Part shown: positions 1 through 8,785 of the stretch, piece by piece
Numbering within the stretch: position 1 is the first letter of the stretch
How the letters are laid out: each line of letters starts with the position of its first letter
Assembly: GCF_900111825.1 (NCBI RefSeq)
Contig: NZ_FOJM01000012.1
Location: 62,001-126,000, forward strand
Source: Pedobacter suwonensis
GTDB taxonomy: Bacteria > Bacteroidota > Bacteroidia > Sphingobacteriales > Sphingobacteriaceae
Length of the DNA: 64,000 bases
Direction of reading: 5' to 3'
The notes under the pieces: generated by a model
The model's database searches: none
Told to the model about the DNA's origin: nothing
Seen by the model: the letters and a program-made list of their open reading frames with translations, nothing else
Made by a program: the position numbers and the translations under genes

Positions 1-234
1 TAAGCGTTATCATCATTTTCAGGCAAGAGCGGCGATGAATACCTGCATAAATCAATCGAGGAGATTTACTTTTAGTTAAATCCTAAAATTATTTCTCAGG
101 ATAACAAGCAAATAAAACTGCCTAATAACTGCCCCTATTCGCTTTTTAAAATAAATTTCATTTTCCGATAGCTATATCACCACGCTCGTGCATATATACA
201 TTAGTGCGCAGCGCTAAAGCTTACAAATAATAAA

Positions 235-1257
235 GTGAAAGAAAACATTAAAATACTATTTGAATATTACTTAGCAGGTAAAACCACTCCAGAGCAAGAA
301 AAAATGTTAATGGAGTACCTTGCTGACCCAGAGAACGCCGATAGTGAATTTTATGGTATAATGGAAAGCGCGTGGACAGCAAAAACAACAGAAACCGATT
401 ACTCTTTAACTGCTGTTAACGGACTTACAGAAATATGGGAAAAAGTAGAAAAACGCCGATCTAAAAGCAGATTATTCTCACCACTATTAAAATATGCTGC
501 GGCAGTTATCGTCATTATTTCTGCATCGCTTGGCTGGTATCTGTACCGGAACGTACAACAAGCTACACAAACATCGATCACCTTTTTAAGTAAAACCACT
601 CAAAAGGGTGAAAGACTAAAGTTGATTTTACCTGATAGTTCTGTTGTATACCTTGGTGCCGAAAGCAGGCTAACCTGGCCATCCCGGTTCGTAAAAGGTA
701 ATTTAAGAAATATCCAGCTGGAAGGAGAAGCTTTTTTTGAAGTAAAACATGATACCACCAGCCCATTTATCGTACAGAGCGGAGAGATGCAGACCAGGGT
801 TTTGGGTACTTCATTCAACATTTATGCTTATCCTGAAGATGAAACTTTCAGCGTCGCTGTTCGTACCGGTAAAGTAGGCGTTTCGGAGAACAGTACCGGA
901 AAATTAAGGCAACTTTCGCTACTTACTCCCGGAATGAAATTATCATATCATTTGAAAGCACATCACTATGATATCCGTAACGAACGTATCAGCGAAATTA
1001 ATGCATGGATTAAGAACAGATTTGCCTTTAAAGATGTAAGCCTGGCTAATATGTTCCAGTCACTGGAAAGATATTACAATGTCCGTTTCGAACTGAAAAC
1101 CAATAAATTAAACGATTGCAGGTACAATGCCACATTTACCAGCAAAAGCATCAGCGATATAATGGAAGAAATCCGGATCATGAGCGGCAAAAAAATGAGA
1201 TATAAAATAGACAATGCAAACAAAATAATAACCGTATGGGGGGAGGGCTGTCAATGA
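235..1257 (+). CDS. FecR-family anti-sigma factor
   Basis: This is a 340-residue inner-membrane protein of the FecR family. In Bacteroidota such proteins hold an ECF sigma factor and release it when the partner TonB receptor is loaded. A cytoplasmic N-terminal part (about 1-80) is followed by one membrane segment near residues 84-102 (AAAVIVIISASLGWYLY), a FecR beta-domain with the EGEAFFEV word, and a C-terminal DUF4974-like domain from about 265. The start is GTG at 235, and no better start is visible in frame. The receptor with an STN domain begins 141 bases downstream, the usual FecR-receptor order. The matching sigma gene should lie upstream, but only 234 bases are visible and no convincing sigma C-terminus is readable there. 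The family call is solid; the signal sensed is unknown. Confidence 0.93.
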   Translation: MKENIKILFEYYLAGKTTPEQEKMLMEYLADPENADSEFYGIMESAWTAKTTETDYSLTAVNGLTEIWEKVEKRRSKSRLFSPLLKYAAAVIVIISASLGWYLYRNVQQATQTSITFLSKTTQKGERLKLILPDSSVVYLGAESRLTWPSRFVKGNLRNIQLEGEAFFEVKHDTTSPFIVQSGEMQTRVLGTSFNIYAYPEDETFSVAVRTGKVGVSENSTGKLRQLSLLTPGMKLSYHLKAHHYDIRNERISEINAWIKNRFAFKDVSLANMFQSLERYYNVRFELKTNKLNDCRYNATFTSKSISDIMEEIRIMSGKKMRYKIDNANKIITVWGEGCQ

Positions 1258-1398
1258 TGAGTTAGCAAAATGCTATAGCGCGGCAAAAGGTGCAAAAAAC
1301 CAGATTTATACCTACAAAAAACAGATTAAACCTCTTTACATCAACAAGGGGCCGGATTGCTCGAACAATCCAGCTCCTAAAACAAAAGTTTTTAACCC

Positions 1399-4300
1399 GT
1401 GAAAATTAAAAAACATCTTGAACCTATGAAAATAGGAATTTATGAATATATAAAAGAATATATTATCAATTTAGATTACCGCCCTTTGGTAACCTTCATC
1501 ATACTATCTACTTTTTTATTTAACGAGGCAGTGGCAAACAGTTTTGCACAAACGCCAAAAGAAGGCATACTGAGCATTAAGATAGTTGAAATGGGCATTC
1601 CTGATGCGCTTTCATTGCTCGAAGAAAAAGCAGGCTTGTCAATCAATTATAATAAATCGATTTTCAGCAAAAACGGGAAAGTAAGCCTCGAAGTAAAAAA
1701 CATGGCCATTGAGCTGATCTTAAAAAAAATACTTTCAGGAACCAGAGTAGCCTACCGGTTTGCTGATGCCAATACCATATTGCTATATAAACTTCCGGAT
1801 CTGGTAAAACCAGGAAACATATCAGGAAAGGTTTTTGACGAAAAAGGTGAAACCCTGCCCGGTGCATCTGTTAAAATTAACGAAACGGGCAAAGCTACAC
1901 AAACGGCCAGCGATGGTAGTTACACATTAACTGCCGAACCCGGAAAATATACAGTAGAAATTAGTTATATATCTTTCATTACACAACGCATAAGTGATGT
2001 AGAAGTCAGGGCAGATAAAAGCACACCGCTTAACATTGCCCTAAAACCCGATGCAAAAGGTTTGCAAGATGTGGTGATAACCGCCAGCTATAAAAAAGCT
2101 TCCGTTGAAGGCTTACTGACCCGTCAGAAAAACGCTGCTGAAATGAGCAATGGAATTAGTGCCGACCAGATTTCCAGAACACCGGATAAAAACATTGGTG
2201 AAAGTTTGAAACGCATTAGCGGGGTAAATTCGGTAGACAATAAAATGGTACTGGTACGCGGCATAGGTGAACGTTATAACACTGCACAGCTGGATGGGAT
2301 TACGCTACCTAGTACAGAGGCACAAACCCGTAACTTCTCTTTCGATTTAATTCCCTCGAACCTGGTTGATAACGTTGTGGTGAGTAAAACCGTTACGCCT
2401 GATATGAATAGCAGTTTCGGGGGTGGGTTAATACAGATCAATACCAAAGATATCCCTACCGAGAACTTTATGTCGTTTACAGCAGGTACTTCGTATAATG
2501 ATCAAAGCACAGGAAAAGATTTTTTAAGTCATAAGCGAGGCAAATACGATTATTTTGGGTTTGATGATGGAAGAAGAAATTTTCCGGTCGGTTTAGAACA
2601 TACTGAACGTACAACGGCACCCAACAATACGCTTACAGACGAGCAGTACCAGCAAATGCTGATTGCTCAAAGCCAGAAATTCGTCAATGATAATTTCACG
2701 ATGTACAGGTACAAAACGGCACCATCTCAAAATTATCAGTTTACCATAGGCAGAACCATAGGCATTGATACTACAAATAATAAAAAACTGGGTTTTACCA
2801 CATCATTAAGCTACCGCAACAACCAGAATATCAATACCATTGAACAACAAACAAGAGGTGAATGGAATATCAATACGCCAAATACCGGTGCGAAATATAT
2901 GTTCAACACCACTTTAGCAGCCATGTTAAATGTAGGTTTACAGCTTGAGAAAAACAGATTTAGTTTCCGCAACACCTATACACACATTTACAATAACGAC
3001 CTATTTAGAACCATTGGTTATGATGCTGATAATGGATCTGAATTCTTTGCCAATGGCCGAAAACCAAATGCTATTGTTGAAGCTGACGATCCTACGTACA
3101 CCGACCTGTTACAGAATAAACTCAATGGCCAGCACCAGGCAGGCAAAGTAAAGCTGGAATGGAATTTATCGCGTACATCAATAGACCGTAAAGAGAAGGA
3201 TTTGAGTATTAGCACCCAAAACTTGCAGCAATTTGGTAATGATTATGAATATTTTTACCAGGCAAGCGGCCAAAGGGAAGGTTATATCAAACCTACCTCA
3301 AGACATAACTACAGCAATAATGAACACCATCTTGCCTGGGGTGGCGATGCAAGTATGCCTTTCAAAATTGGCTCACTAAATAACACGGTAAAAACGGGGT
3401 ATTTTGGTATACACAAAGAAGGTTCCTTAAACTGGGAAATCGCATCACTGGTCCGTAATGCATCGATACCCGATAGCCTGAAATTCATCTCTATCGCCCA
3501 AATGATTGATCCTGCCAAAATTGGCAATAATGGCTACAATTATTTTATTAACCCATACTTTTTAAACGGCTATAAAGGTAAAAGTACCACCCAGGCGGCG
3601 TATATGATGCTTGATAACCGTCTTGCTGAAAAATTACGTTTGGTATGGGGCCTAAGAGCAGAGTACTTCAAATATACCGAACTCCGCAACGACCTCAATG
3701 TTAGGGGAGTGAGCGGTTTCGCACTTCCATCTGAGAAAAAATGGCGTTGGTTACCTTCGGCTAATCTTACCTATAGCCCTACAAAAGAGATTAACATCAG
3801 GGCCGCTTTTTCAAATGCTGTAGTAAGGCCCGAACTAATGGATAACAGTCAGTTCTTTAGATACGACCCGATGTTTGATGCCCAGTTTGGGAACGAGGGT
3901 TTAGCCAGTACCCAAATTAAAAATTACGATCTTAAATTTGAATGGTTCCCCGGCTTGGGCGAAATCATCTCGGCAAGTGCCTTTTATAAAAAATTCGATC
4001 AACCCGTAGAAGTGGTTTACAGCATCTCAAACGGAGGCGGTTTTTATTATATCAAAAATTCTGATCAAGCCAAAGTTTATGGATTGGAACTGGAGTTGAG
4101 GAAAAACCTGGGTTTCATCAATAACAATACCCTGCTTTCAAGATTAACGCTTTACGGCAACCTTACCTTACAAACAGCCAATGTAGTTGGGACCTACAAA
4201 ACTACCGGTACCAATGGCGAAAGTGTTATAGTAAGTGCCAAAGCCAAAAGGAACATGTATGGGCAGGCACCTTACCTGATCAATGCCGGGCTACAGTATC

Positions 4301-4671
4301 TGGACGAGCATTTTGGCTTCAACCTGGCCTATAATAAATCTGGGCGCAAAACAACTTTGGTTAGTCCGGAACTGAATAACATTGAATATGAAAACCCGCG
4401 CGACCAGATTGATGCACAGATTAGTTATAAGTTTTATAAAAACAGGTTCGAAGTAAAAGTCAATGCCGCGAATTTACTCAACAGGGCCTCGCTGATTTAT
4501 AGAAATACCGCAAGTTACGAAGCCAACCCCGATTACCAGCCGGGTTCAGACTACAGCAATAAGTTGCGATTGAAACCAGGTTTTACCAACAACCTGGATG
4601 ATGGAGACCAGGTGATGTTTTCGCAAAAATTTGGCCGCACCTACAGCACCTCTATTACCTACAATTTTTAG
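1399..4671 (+). CDS. TonB-dependent outer-membrane receptor with STN signalling domain
   Basis: A 1090-residue outer-membrane receptor. After a membrane-spanning signal region (about 30-50) comes an STN domain (about 53-135), the part that talks to FecR in transducing receptors. A carboxypeptidase-regulatory beta-sandwich follows (about 140-215, ISGKVFDEKGETLPGAS), then a plug with the VRGIGERYNTAQLDGI region, and a long beta-barrel ending in an aromatic residue (SITYNF). The start is GTG at 1399; ATG at 1426 is an alternative nine codons in. The plug resembles the receptor at 33726-36503 more than the SusC protein at 8786-12013. The next gene is a beta-helix lipoprotein, not SusD. The substrate cannot be read from sequence. 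Confidence 0.93.
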   Translation: MKIKKHLEPMKIGIYEYIKEYIINLDYRPLVTFIILSTFLFNEAVANSFAQTPKEGILSIKIVEMGIPDALSLLEEKAGLSINYNKSIFSKNGKVSLEVKNMAIELILKKILSGTRVAYRFADANTILLYKLPDLVKPGNISGKVFDEKGETLPGASVKINETGKATQTASDGSYTLTAEPGKYTVEISYISFITQRISDVEVRADKSTPLNIALKPDAKGLQDVVITASYKKASVEGLLTRQKNAAEMSNGISADQISRTPDKNIGESLKRISGVNSVDNKMVLVRGIGERYNTAQLDGITLPSTEAQTRNFSFDLIPSNLVDNVVVSKTVTPDMNSSFGGGLIQINTKDIPTENFMSFTAGTSYNDQSTGKDFLSHKRGKYDYFGFDDGRRNFPVGLEHTERTTAPNNTLTDEQYQQMLIAQSQKFVNDNFTMYRYKTAPSQNYQFTIGRTIGIDTTNNKKLGFTTSLSYRNNQNINTIEQQTRGEWNINTPNTGAKYMFNTTLAAMLNVGLQLEKNRFSFRNTYTHIYNNDLFRTIGYDADNGSEFFANGRKPNAIVEADDPTYTDLLQNKLNGQHQAGKVKLEWNLSRTSIDRKEKDLSISTQNLQQFGNDYEYFYQASGQREGYIKPTSRHNYSNNEHHLAWGGDASMPFKIGSLNNTVKTGYFGIHKEGSLNWEIASLVRNASIPDSLKFISIAQMIDPAKIGNNGYNYFINPYFLNGYKGKSTTQAAYMMLDNRLAEKLRLVWGLRAEYFKYTELRNDLNVRGVSGFALPSEKKWRWLPSANLTYSPTKEINIRAAFSNAVVRPELMDNSQFFRYDPMFDAQFGNEGLASTQIKNYDLKFEWFPGLGEIISASAFYKKFDQPVEVVYSISNGGGFYYIKNSDQAKVYGLELELRKNLGFINNNTLLSRLTLYGNLTLQTANVVGTYKTTGTNGESVIVSAKAKRNMYGQAPYLINAGLQYLDEHFGFNLAYNKSGRKTTLVSPELNNIEYENPRDQIDAQISYKFYKNRFEVKVNAANLLNRASLIYRNTASYEANPDYQPGSDYSNKLRLKPGFTNNLDDGDQVMFSQKFGRTYSTSITYNF

Positions 4672-4751
4672 AACGACCATGAAAAACAGTTTTTATAAGG
4701 TTAAACCATTTAACAGGAAAGGAGGAAATTTATTTCCTGCATAGCCAAAAA

Positions 4752-4783
4752 AAACGAAAGGTTATATCAGAACCCTTCGTTTA
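4752..4783 (+). terminator. possible hairpin terminator after the receptor gene
   Basis: An imperfect stem (AACGAAAGGTT against AACCCTTCGTTT) lies about 80 bases after the receptor stop. It has only a short T run, so it may be an attenuator between the receptor and the lipoprotein gene. The rest of the 4672-5047 gap is AT-rich and shows no gene. Confidence 0.35.
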
Positions 4784-5047
4784 AACCGATCATTTGCAGT
4801 GGAACGGCCAATCAGGAAAACCTGAAATATTTTTAAATCTACTGTTAAAAACCCAGGGTAGCTAACAGCTTTACTTAGTTAAATCTATATGAACAGCTAA
4901 GATATAAAAAAACATCATATTTAGGTATATCAGGCTTTTATTTCCTTAAAAACCAACAAATAACTTGTCTGTAAACCTAAATAACCTTGAAAAAAATCAA
5001 CCTAAAAAACATGGATCGTAACAATAAGATCCTATGAAAAACAAAAA

Positions 5048-6355
5048 ATGACAATGAAAAATTTTAAAAATTTAATCGGTCTTTTATCAATTGTTGCTGT
5101 TTCATTTACAGCTTGTAAAAAAAACGAAGGTGGTGCTGATGCATTCGGTAACCGCAGCACTTCAGCAGCAGATTATTCACAATCATCCTTGCCGGTTGTG
5201 GCTGTTAGCGGAGACATTACCAGCTCTGTTACCTGGACCGCAGGAAACGTTTACGAATTAAGCGGTGTAGTAACGGTTAGAAATGGTGCAACTTTAACCA
5301 TCCAACCAGGTACTTATATCAAAGCTTCGGTAAATACTCCAGGTGTACAAAATGGTGTATTGGTTATTGCCAAAGATGGTTACATCAATGCAGTAGGTAC
5401 AGCAGAAAATCCAATTGTATTCACCAGCCGTTACCTTTTAGATGGTGATGCCAGTACAACTGGTAAACCAGGCGACTTTGGCGGAGCCATTATTTTAGGT
5501 AATGCCAGAATCAACGTTGGTGATAAACTGATAGAAGGTTTAGCTGACAATCCTAAATTCCATTACGGAGGTACAAATGACGAAGATAACCGAGGTACTT
5601 TCCAATATGTGCGTATTGAGTATGCAGGTTTCCAGTTGGCTCCAAACATCGAAGTTAACGGTTTAACTTTAGGTGGCGTGGGCAGTGGCACAACGATCGA
5701 TCATGTACAGGTTTCTTATGGTCTGGATGACGGATTTGAGTTTTTTGGTGGTACAGTTAGTCCAAGTAATTTAATTGCGCTGGCTTCTGATGACGACCAG
5801 TTTGATTTCGATAACGGTTTTACCGGTATACTAAGCGACTGTGTGGCCATTGCCGATAAAAATTCTACACACAGTACGAGTGGAGGCAACAGCGATTCAA
5901 ACGGTATCGAATCTGATAACAATGCACCTGCGGAAGATGGTACGTTTAGCTTAACCCCTAAAACACATCCAACCTTACAAAATGTAAGCATTTTCGGAAC
6001 TGAAAATAAAAACGGTATTTCTGGTTTAGGCTACCGTAACGGTATCCGCGAGCGCAGAGGTTCTGAAGTAAGCTTAATTAGTGTGATTGTTTCTGGTTAC
6101 AATACCGGTATCGCTTTCGACAGTGATGCCAATGCAAGTCTTTCAGATATTTCTTCTACTTCTGTTCATGGTTTCAACAATTCAATCACAGCTGCCGTTG
6201 GTGCTTATGCTGATGGTGGTGGCAATACTTTGGTAGTAAATGCAACCAACGCCAGTACTTTCGGTGTTGCGCAACCATGGTATAACACTCCGGGTTCTCC
6301 TGCTACAGTTACACTTCCGAGCTGGGCTTCAGGTTGGTCAAAACTTGTATTTTAA
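5048..6355 (+). CDS. beta-helix repeat lipoprotein paired with TonB receptor
   Basis: A 435-residue surface or periplasmic lipoprotein. The signal peptide ends in a lipobox-like VSFTAC, with Cys at residue 22 counted from the ATG at 5048; a second ATG at 5054 could equally serve. The body is rich in Gly, Asn, Val and Thr with short strand-turn repeats, such as LTIQPGTYIKAS and AVGTAENPIVFTS, typical of right-handed parallel beta-helices. The lipoprotein at 32444-33703 shares the LTI-x-x-G and GTAENPI-x-FT words, and it too follows a TonB receptor of the same type. I infer a substrate-capturing partner of the receptor, occupying the place SusD has elsewhere. No catalytic motif is visible. Confidence 0.8.
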   Translation: MTMKNFKNLIGLLSIVAVSFTACKKNEGGADAFGNRSTSAADYSQSSLPVVAVSGDITSSVTWTAGNVYELSGVVTVRNGATLTIQPGTYIKASVNTPGVQNGVLVIAKDGYINAVGTAENPIVFTSRYLLDGDASTTGKPGDFGGAIILGNARINVGDKLIEGLADNPKFHYGGTNDEDNRGTFQYVRIEYAGFQLAPNIEVNGLTLGGVGSGTTIDHVQVSYGLDDGFEFFGGTVSPSNLIALASDDDQFDFDNGFTGILSDCVAIADKNSTHSTSGGNSDSNGIESDNNAPAEDGTFSLTPKTHPTLQNVSIFGTENKNGISGLGYRNGIRERRGSEVSLISVIVSGYNTGIAFDSDANASLSDISSTSVHGFNNSITAAVGAYADGGGNTLVVNATNASTFGVAQPWYNTPGSPATVTLPSWASGWSKLVF

Positions 6356-6370
6356 TTTTTTCTTAATAGA

Positions 6371-6400
6371 AAGAGACTATGCTGTTCGGCATAGTCTCTT
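6371..6400 (+). terminator. strong hairpin terminator
   Basis: A perfect 12-bp stem (AAGAGACTATGC / GCATAGTCTCTT) with a six-base loop lies 15 bases after the lipoprotein stop. T-rich sequence sits before it and an A/T-rich stretch after it, so it could work in either direction. Some transcripts may read through into the following lipoprotein gene. Confidence 0.75.
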
Positions 6401-6446
6401 ATAATAAAACAGGATAACGCTGTTTTAAATGATAATTAACCTTTAT

Positions 6447-7529
6447 ATGAAACTTAAAATATTTGCCTTTTTTTTCCTTTCGGCCATCGCCACATTAAGT
6501 TTATCCTGTCGTAAGGCAGAACTACTCCAACCCGAACCGGTTAAAATTGTTCAGTTAAATGTTACAGGTGCAAGTAGTGTTGAGCTGGAGTACCTGTATA
6601 AAGACAGCGTAATTGCCGCACCACCTGCGGGGGGCATCAACGTAAAAACCCTGCTTACCGTTAAAGATCAGCACGCTGATTTGAAAATCAGAAAAAAAGG
6701 TTCAACGGAGATATTACTCTCCAGAACGATAACGGTAGCACCGTTCGATCAGTACATCAGTATTTTTTATGATGGCACTAAAATATACAACAGTTCCATT
6801 TCATTACTCATCAAAGGCTACGCACTGGCGGGTGAACTCGAATTTTTAATAGATGGAAATGTATTTTTATCCGGCACCGGTTCGATAAATAACACCTCCC
6901 CTATCCTGATTGATAAAGGTACAAAGAGAGAAATAACGGTACGCAAAAAAGGCGAAACCGATATTCTGCTTGCTAAAACGATCGATGCAACCAGCAATAG
7001 CCAAAGCATAAATTTCTTTTACGATGGAATCAAAATTGTTGATAATGTAAGCCTTAACCCGCCTGTAAATCCTGCAAATATGATGGTTAGTGCAAAGTTC
7101 GAGACTTTATTTGCACCACAATTTAAAAATGTTGATGTAGACCTCGTTTTCTACACCAGGCTTAAACCCCAATCTACCGCAGCGTATGCTACCGCCGGAA
7201 CAAAGGTACAGCCCGAACTTAGGCTTACTTTGCTTAAAGATGGTACTTTTAACCAGATAGAACTTCCACCACTACCAGATGCCAATTATATATATAGTTT
7301 TGATATTGTTGAAAAAGGCACCGATAATGTACCCTACACCACAACCAGCGCGCCTTTTGTATTAGCCGCCTATCCCTTTAAACCTAACCAGGGCCGTTAT
7401 GGGGAAATTAATTTTGAAGCCGGCAAGTCGAGGTTGTTTGTTATCAACGATACTAAAAATATTTTAGCAAATACAAGAAGTACCTATTTTTCCGGTAAAG
7501 TAACCGACCTTTCTCAATATTTCAAATAA
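6447..7529 (+). CDS. unrecognised lipoprotein with internal duplication
   Basis: I do not recognise a named family. The preferred start is ATG at 6447 (MKLKIFAFFFLSAIATLSLSC), which gives a clean lipoprotein signal with Cys at residue 21; an in-frame ATG at 6429 would add six residues. The protein is about 360 residues long. Two similar segments are visible, around residues 77-115 (KIRKKGSTEILLSRT, then ISIFYDGTKIY) and 161-199 (TVRKKGETDILLAKT, then INFFYDGIKIVD), suggesting two tandem beta-sandwich domains. It sits last in the FecR-receptor-beta-helix group and is probably the second surface lipoprotein of that system. Function unknown. Confidence 0.75.
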   Translation: MKLKIFAFFFLSAIATLSLSCRKAELLQPEPVKIVQLNVTGASSVELEYLYKDSVIAAPPAGGINVKTLLTVKDQHADLKIRKKGSTEILLSRTITVAPFDQYISIFYDGTKIYNSSISLLIKGYALAGELEFLIDGNVFLSGTGSINNTSPILIDKGTKREITVRKKGETDILLAKTIDATSNSQSINFFYDGIKIVDNVSLNPPVNPANMMVSAKFETLFAPQFKNVDVDLVFYTRLKPQSTAAYATAGTKVQPELRLTLLKDGTFNQIELPPLPDANYIYSFDIVEKGTDNVPYTTTSAPFVLAAYPFKPNQGRYGEINFEAGKSRLFVINDTKNILANTRSTYFSGKVTDLSQYFK

Positions 7530-7551
7530 CATTAACATGTTCATTCTTTAA

Positions 7552-7596
7552 AAAAAGGAGGAAACCAAAGCAAACTGCAACGGTGATCTCCTTTTT
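7552..7596 (+). terminator. possible terminator after the lipoprotein gene
   Basis: AAAAAGGAG pairs with CTCCTTTTT across a long 27-base loop, followed by further T residues. It lies just after the end of the first gene group. The long loop makes it weaker than the hairpin at 6371-6400. Confidence 0.5.
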
Positions 7597-7740
7597 CTTT
7601 ATTGAAATTAAAGAACCAGCATCCCGATACTAACATTTTTTTTGCTACAGCGCTACCACCCGATATATCTGATTATTGCTGTAATTATCTAAAGGTAATC
7701 ACATTATTTCATAGCTTTACCCAGCAAACCATACAACAGA

Positions 7741-7998
7741 ATGAAATTAATGATGTCACTTATCGGATGGTCTGGAGTAGTATTTTGTACGCTGGCATAC
7801 CTTTTTTTAAGTATGAAATTAATCCGGTCGGATTCGTTCTCTTTTCAGGCCCTAAATATATTGGGTGGCTTGTGTTTAGCCGTAACTGCTTTAGATACGC
7901 ACGATTTACCCAATGCTGCTGCCAATGTACTCTGGATGTCTATTGGCTTATTTGCTTTGGGTCGCCAGTTAAAAAAACGTGATCAGAAGACGCCTTAG
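7741..7998 (+). CDS. small three-helix membrane protein (CBU_0592-like)
   Basis: An 85-residue protein with three hydrophobic segments (about 5-25, 34-50, 58-75), resembling the CBU_0592 domain family of small bacterial membrane proteins of unknown function. The motif order GWSGVVFCTLAYLFLS, LNILGGLCLA and NVLWMSIGLFAL fits that family. Its last 59 bases overlap the 3' end of the convergent TetR gene, so the two transcripts are antisense to each other at their ends. A longer reading frame over the same bases lacks any protein-like pattern. Confidence 0.7.
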   Translation: MKLMMSLIGWSGVVFCTLAYLFLSMKLIRSDSFSFQALNILGGLCLAVTALDTHDLPNAAANVLWMSIGLFALGRQLKKRDQKTP

Positions 7999-8593
7999 TC
8001 GGAGGTATGCAAAGCAGATCATAAGCTTTCTGCTTATAATAGGCTAATCGCTCCGAATAAGCTTTTTTATCATTTTCCAGCGAAAGATAAAAGTAAGCCC
8101 CGTCAACCATTACAAAAATGAAATCGGCTGCAACCTTTGGGTCGTTTACATTTGTAATGGACTGCGCATTGCACTGTTCAATCAGCTGTGCAAGTCCTTT
8201 GCGCAACGAATCCAGAATTAGCTTATACTTTTGCTTGATTTTTTTCTCCCTAAACGCCAAAGCGTAAAAAGTATAAAATAAACCGTCATCAAAAAGCAGG
8301 TTCCATTTTTTAGAAAACAGCATTTCAATCGTACTTTGCAAATCGCTTAAGGATGCTTTCTCTTTATTCTTTACGGTATAGATCAGTAAATACCGGTCAA
8401 GTATGTGGTCGATCAATTCGTAAGTGAGTCCTTCCTTGGTTTCAAAATAATGAATAATAAGGCTCGGGTTAATATCCATCACCTTTGCAATCTTGGCTAT
8501 GGAGGTATTTTCGTAGCCCTCTTTTTTGGCCACCTGGTAAAATACCTTTATAATTTCCTGTCTCCTTGTCTCTTTTAGGCTTTTACGTCCCAT
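7940..8593 (-). CDS. TetR/AcrR-family transcriptional repressor
   Basis: A 217-residue regulator. The N-terminal TetR DNA-binding domain spans about residues 10-60, with the helix-turn-helix around TSIAKIAKVMDINPSLIIHYF and the usual KEGL continuation. The C-terminal ligand-binding part is helical. It is divergent from the SusC gene at 8786, and a perfect 30-bp palindrome lies between them. I infer that it represses itself and the SusC-SusD-phosphoesterase operon and responds to a small molecule. TetR control of a SusCD operon is unusual; sigma/anti-sigma, hybrid two-component or AraC systems are more common. The ligand is unknown. The 3' end overlaps the small membrane protein gene. Confidence 0.92.
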   Translation of the reverse strand: MGRKSLKETRRQEIIKVFYQVAKKEGYENTSIAKIAKVMDINPSLIIHYFETKEGLTYELIDHILDRYLLIYTVKNKEKASLSDLQSTIEMLFSKKWNLLFDDGLFYTFYALAFREKKIKQKYKLILDSLRKGLAQLIEQCNAQSITNVNDPKVAADFIFVMVDGAYFYLSLENDKKAYSERLAYYKQKAYDLLCIPPTKASSDHVFLTGDPKQISQ

Positions 8594-8641
8594 TGTGCAG
8601 CTAATTTAATGGGGCAAACTAATCAAAAGCGGTTGGATTCT

Positions 8642-8649
8642 GCAAATTT
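8642..8649 (-). promoter_or_regulatory. -7 promoter word for the TetR gene
   Basis: On the minus strand this reads TAAATTTG, a match to the Bacteroidota -7 consensus TAnnTTTG, about 50 bases before the TetR start. The -33 region would then reach the edge of the palindrome at 8672-8701, which fits autorepression. Confidence 0.5.
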
Positions 8650-8671
8650 ATTTTACTAAATATATTGAATG

Positions 8672-8701
8672 AACGTTCAATTAATATATTAATTGAACGT
8701 T
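8672..8701. promoter_or_regulatory. 30-bp perfect palindrome, likely TetR operator
   Basis: Half-site AACGTTCAATTAATA is followed directly by its exact reverse complement, a perfect 30-bp dyad centred between 8686 and 8687. It contains two GAACGTT words, one per arm. It lies between the divergent TetR and SusC genes, 79 bases from the first and 85 bases from the second start. Size and position match operators bound by one or two TetR dimers. Confidence 0.85.
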
Positions 8702-8785
8702 AACCTATCCTTAATATGATATGCTCAATTTAGCACTGCTGAAAAGAGCTTATCATTCCAAATCAAACAACTAAATATTAAGAAA

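Noticed and set aside
1..75. End of an ECF sigma factor upstream of FecR
   Set aside because: Frame 1 reads ALSSFSGKSGDEYLHKSIEE after a TAA at the very first codon, and frame 2 reads KRYHHFQARAAMNTC; neither shows a clear sigma region 4 pattern, so no gene is called.
7602..7982. 126-codon frame overlapping the small membrane protein
   Set aside because: Composition is unlike a protein (many Cys, Tyr and Phe without pattern); the 85-residue frame at 7741 has proper membrane helices.
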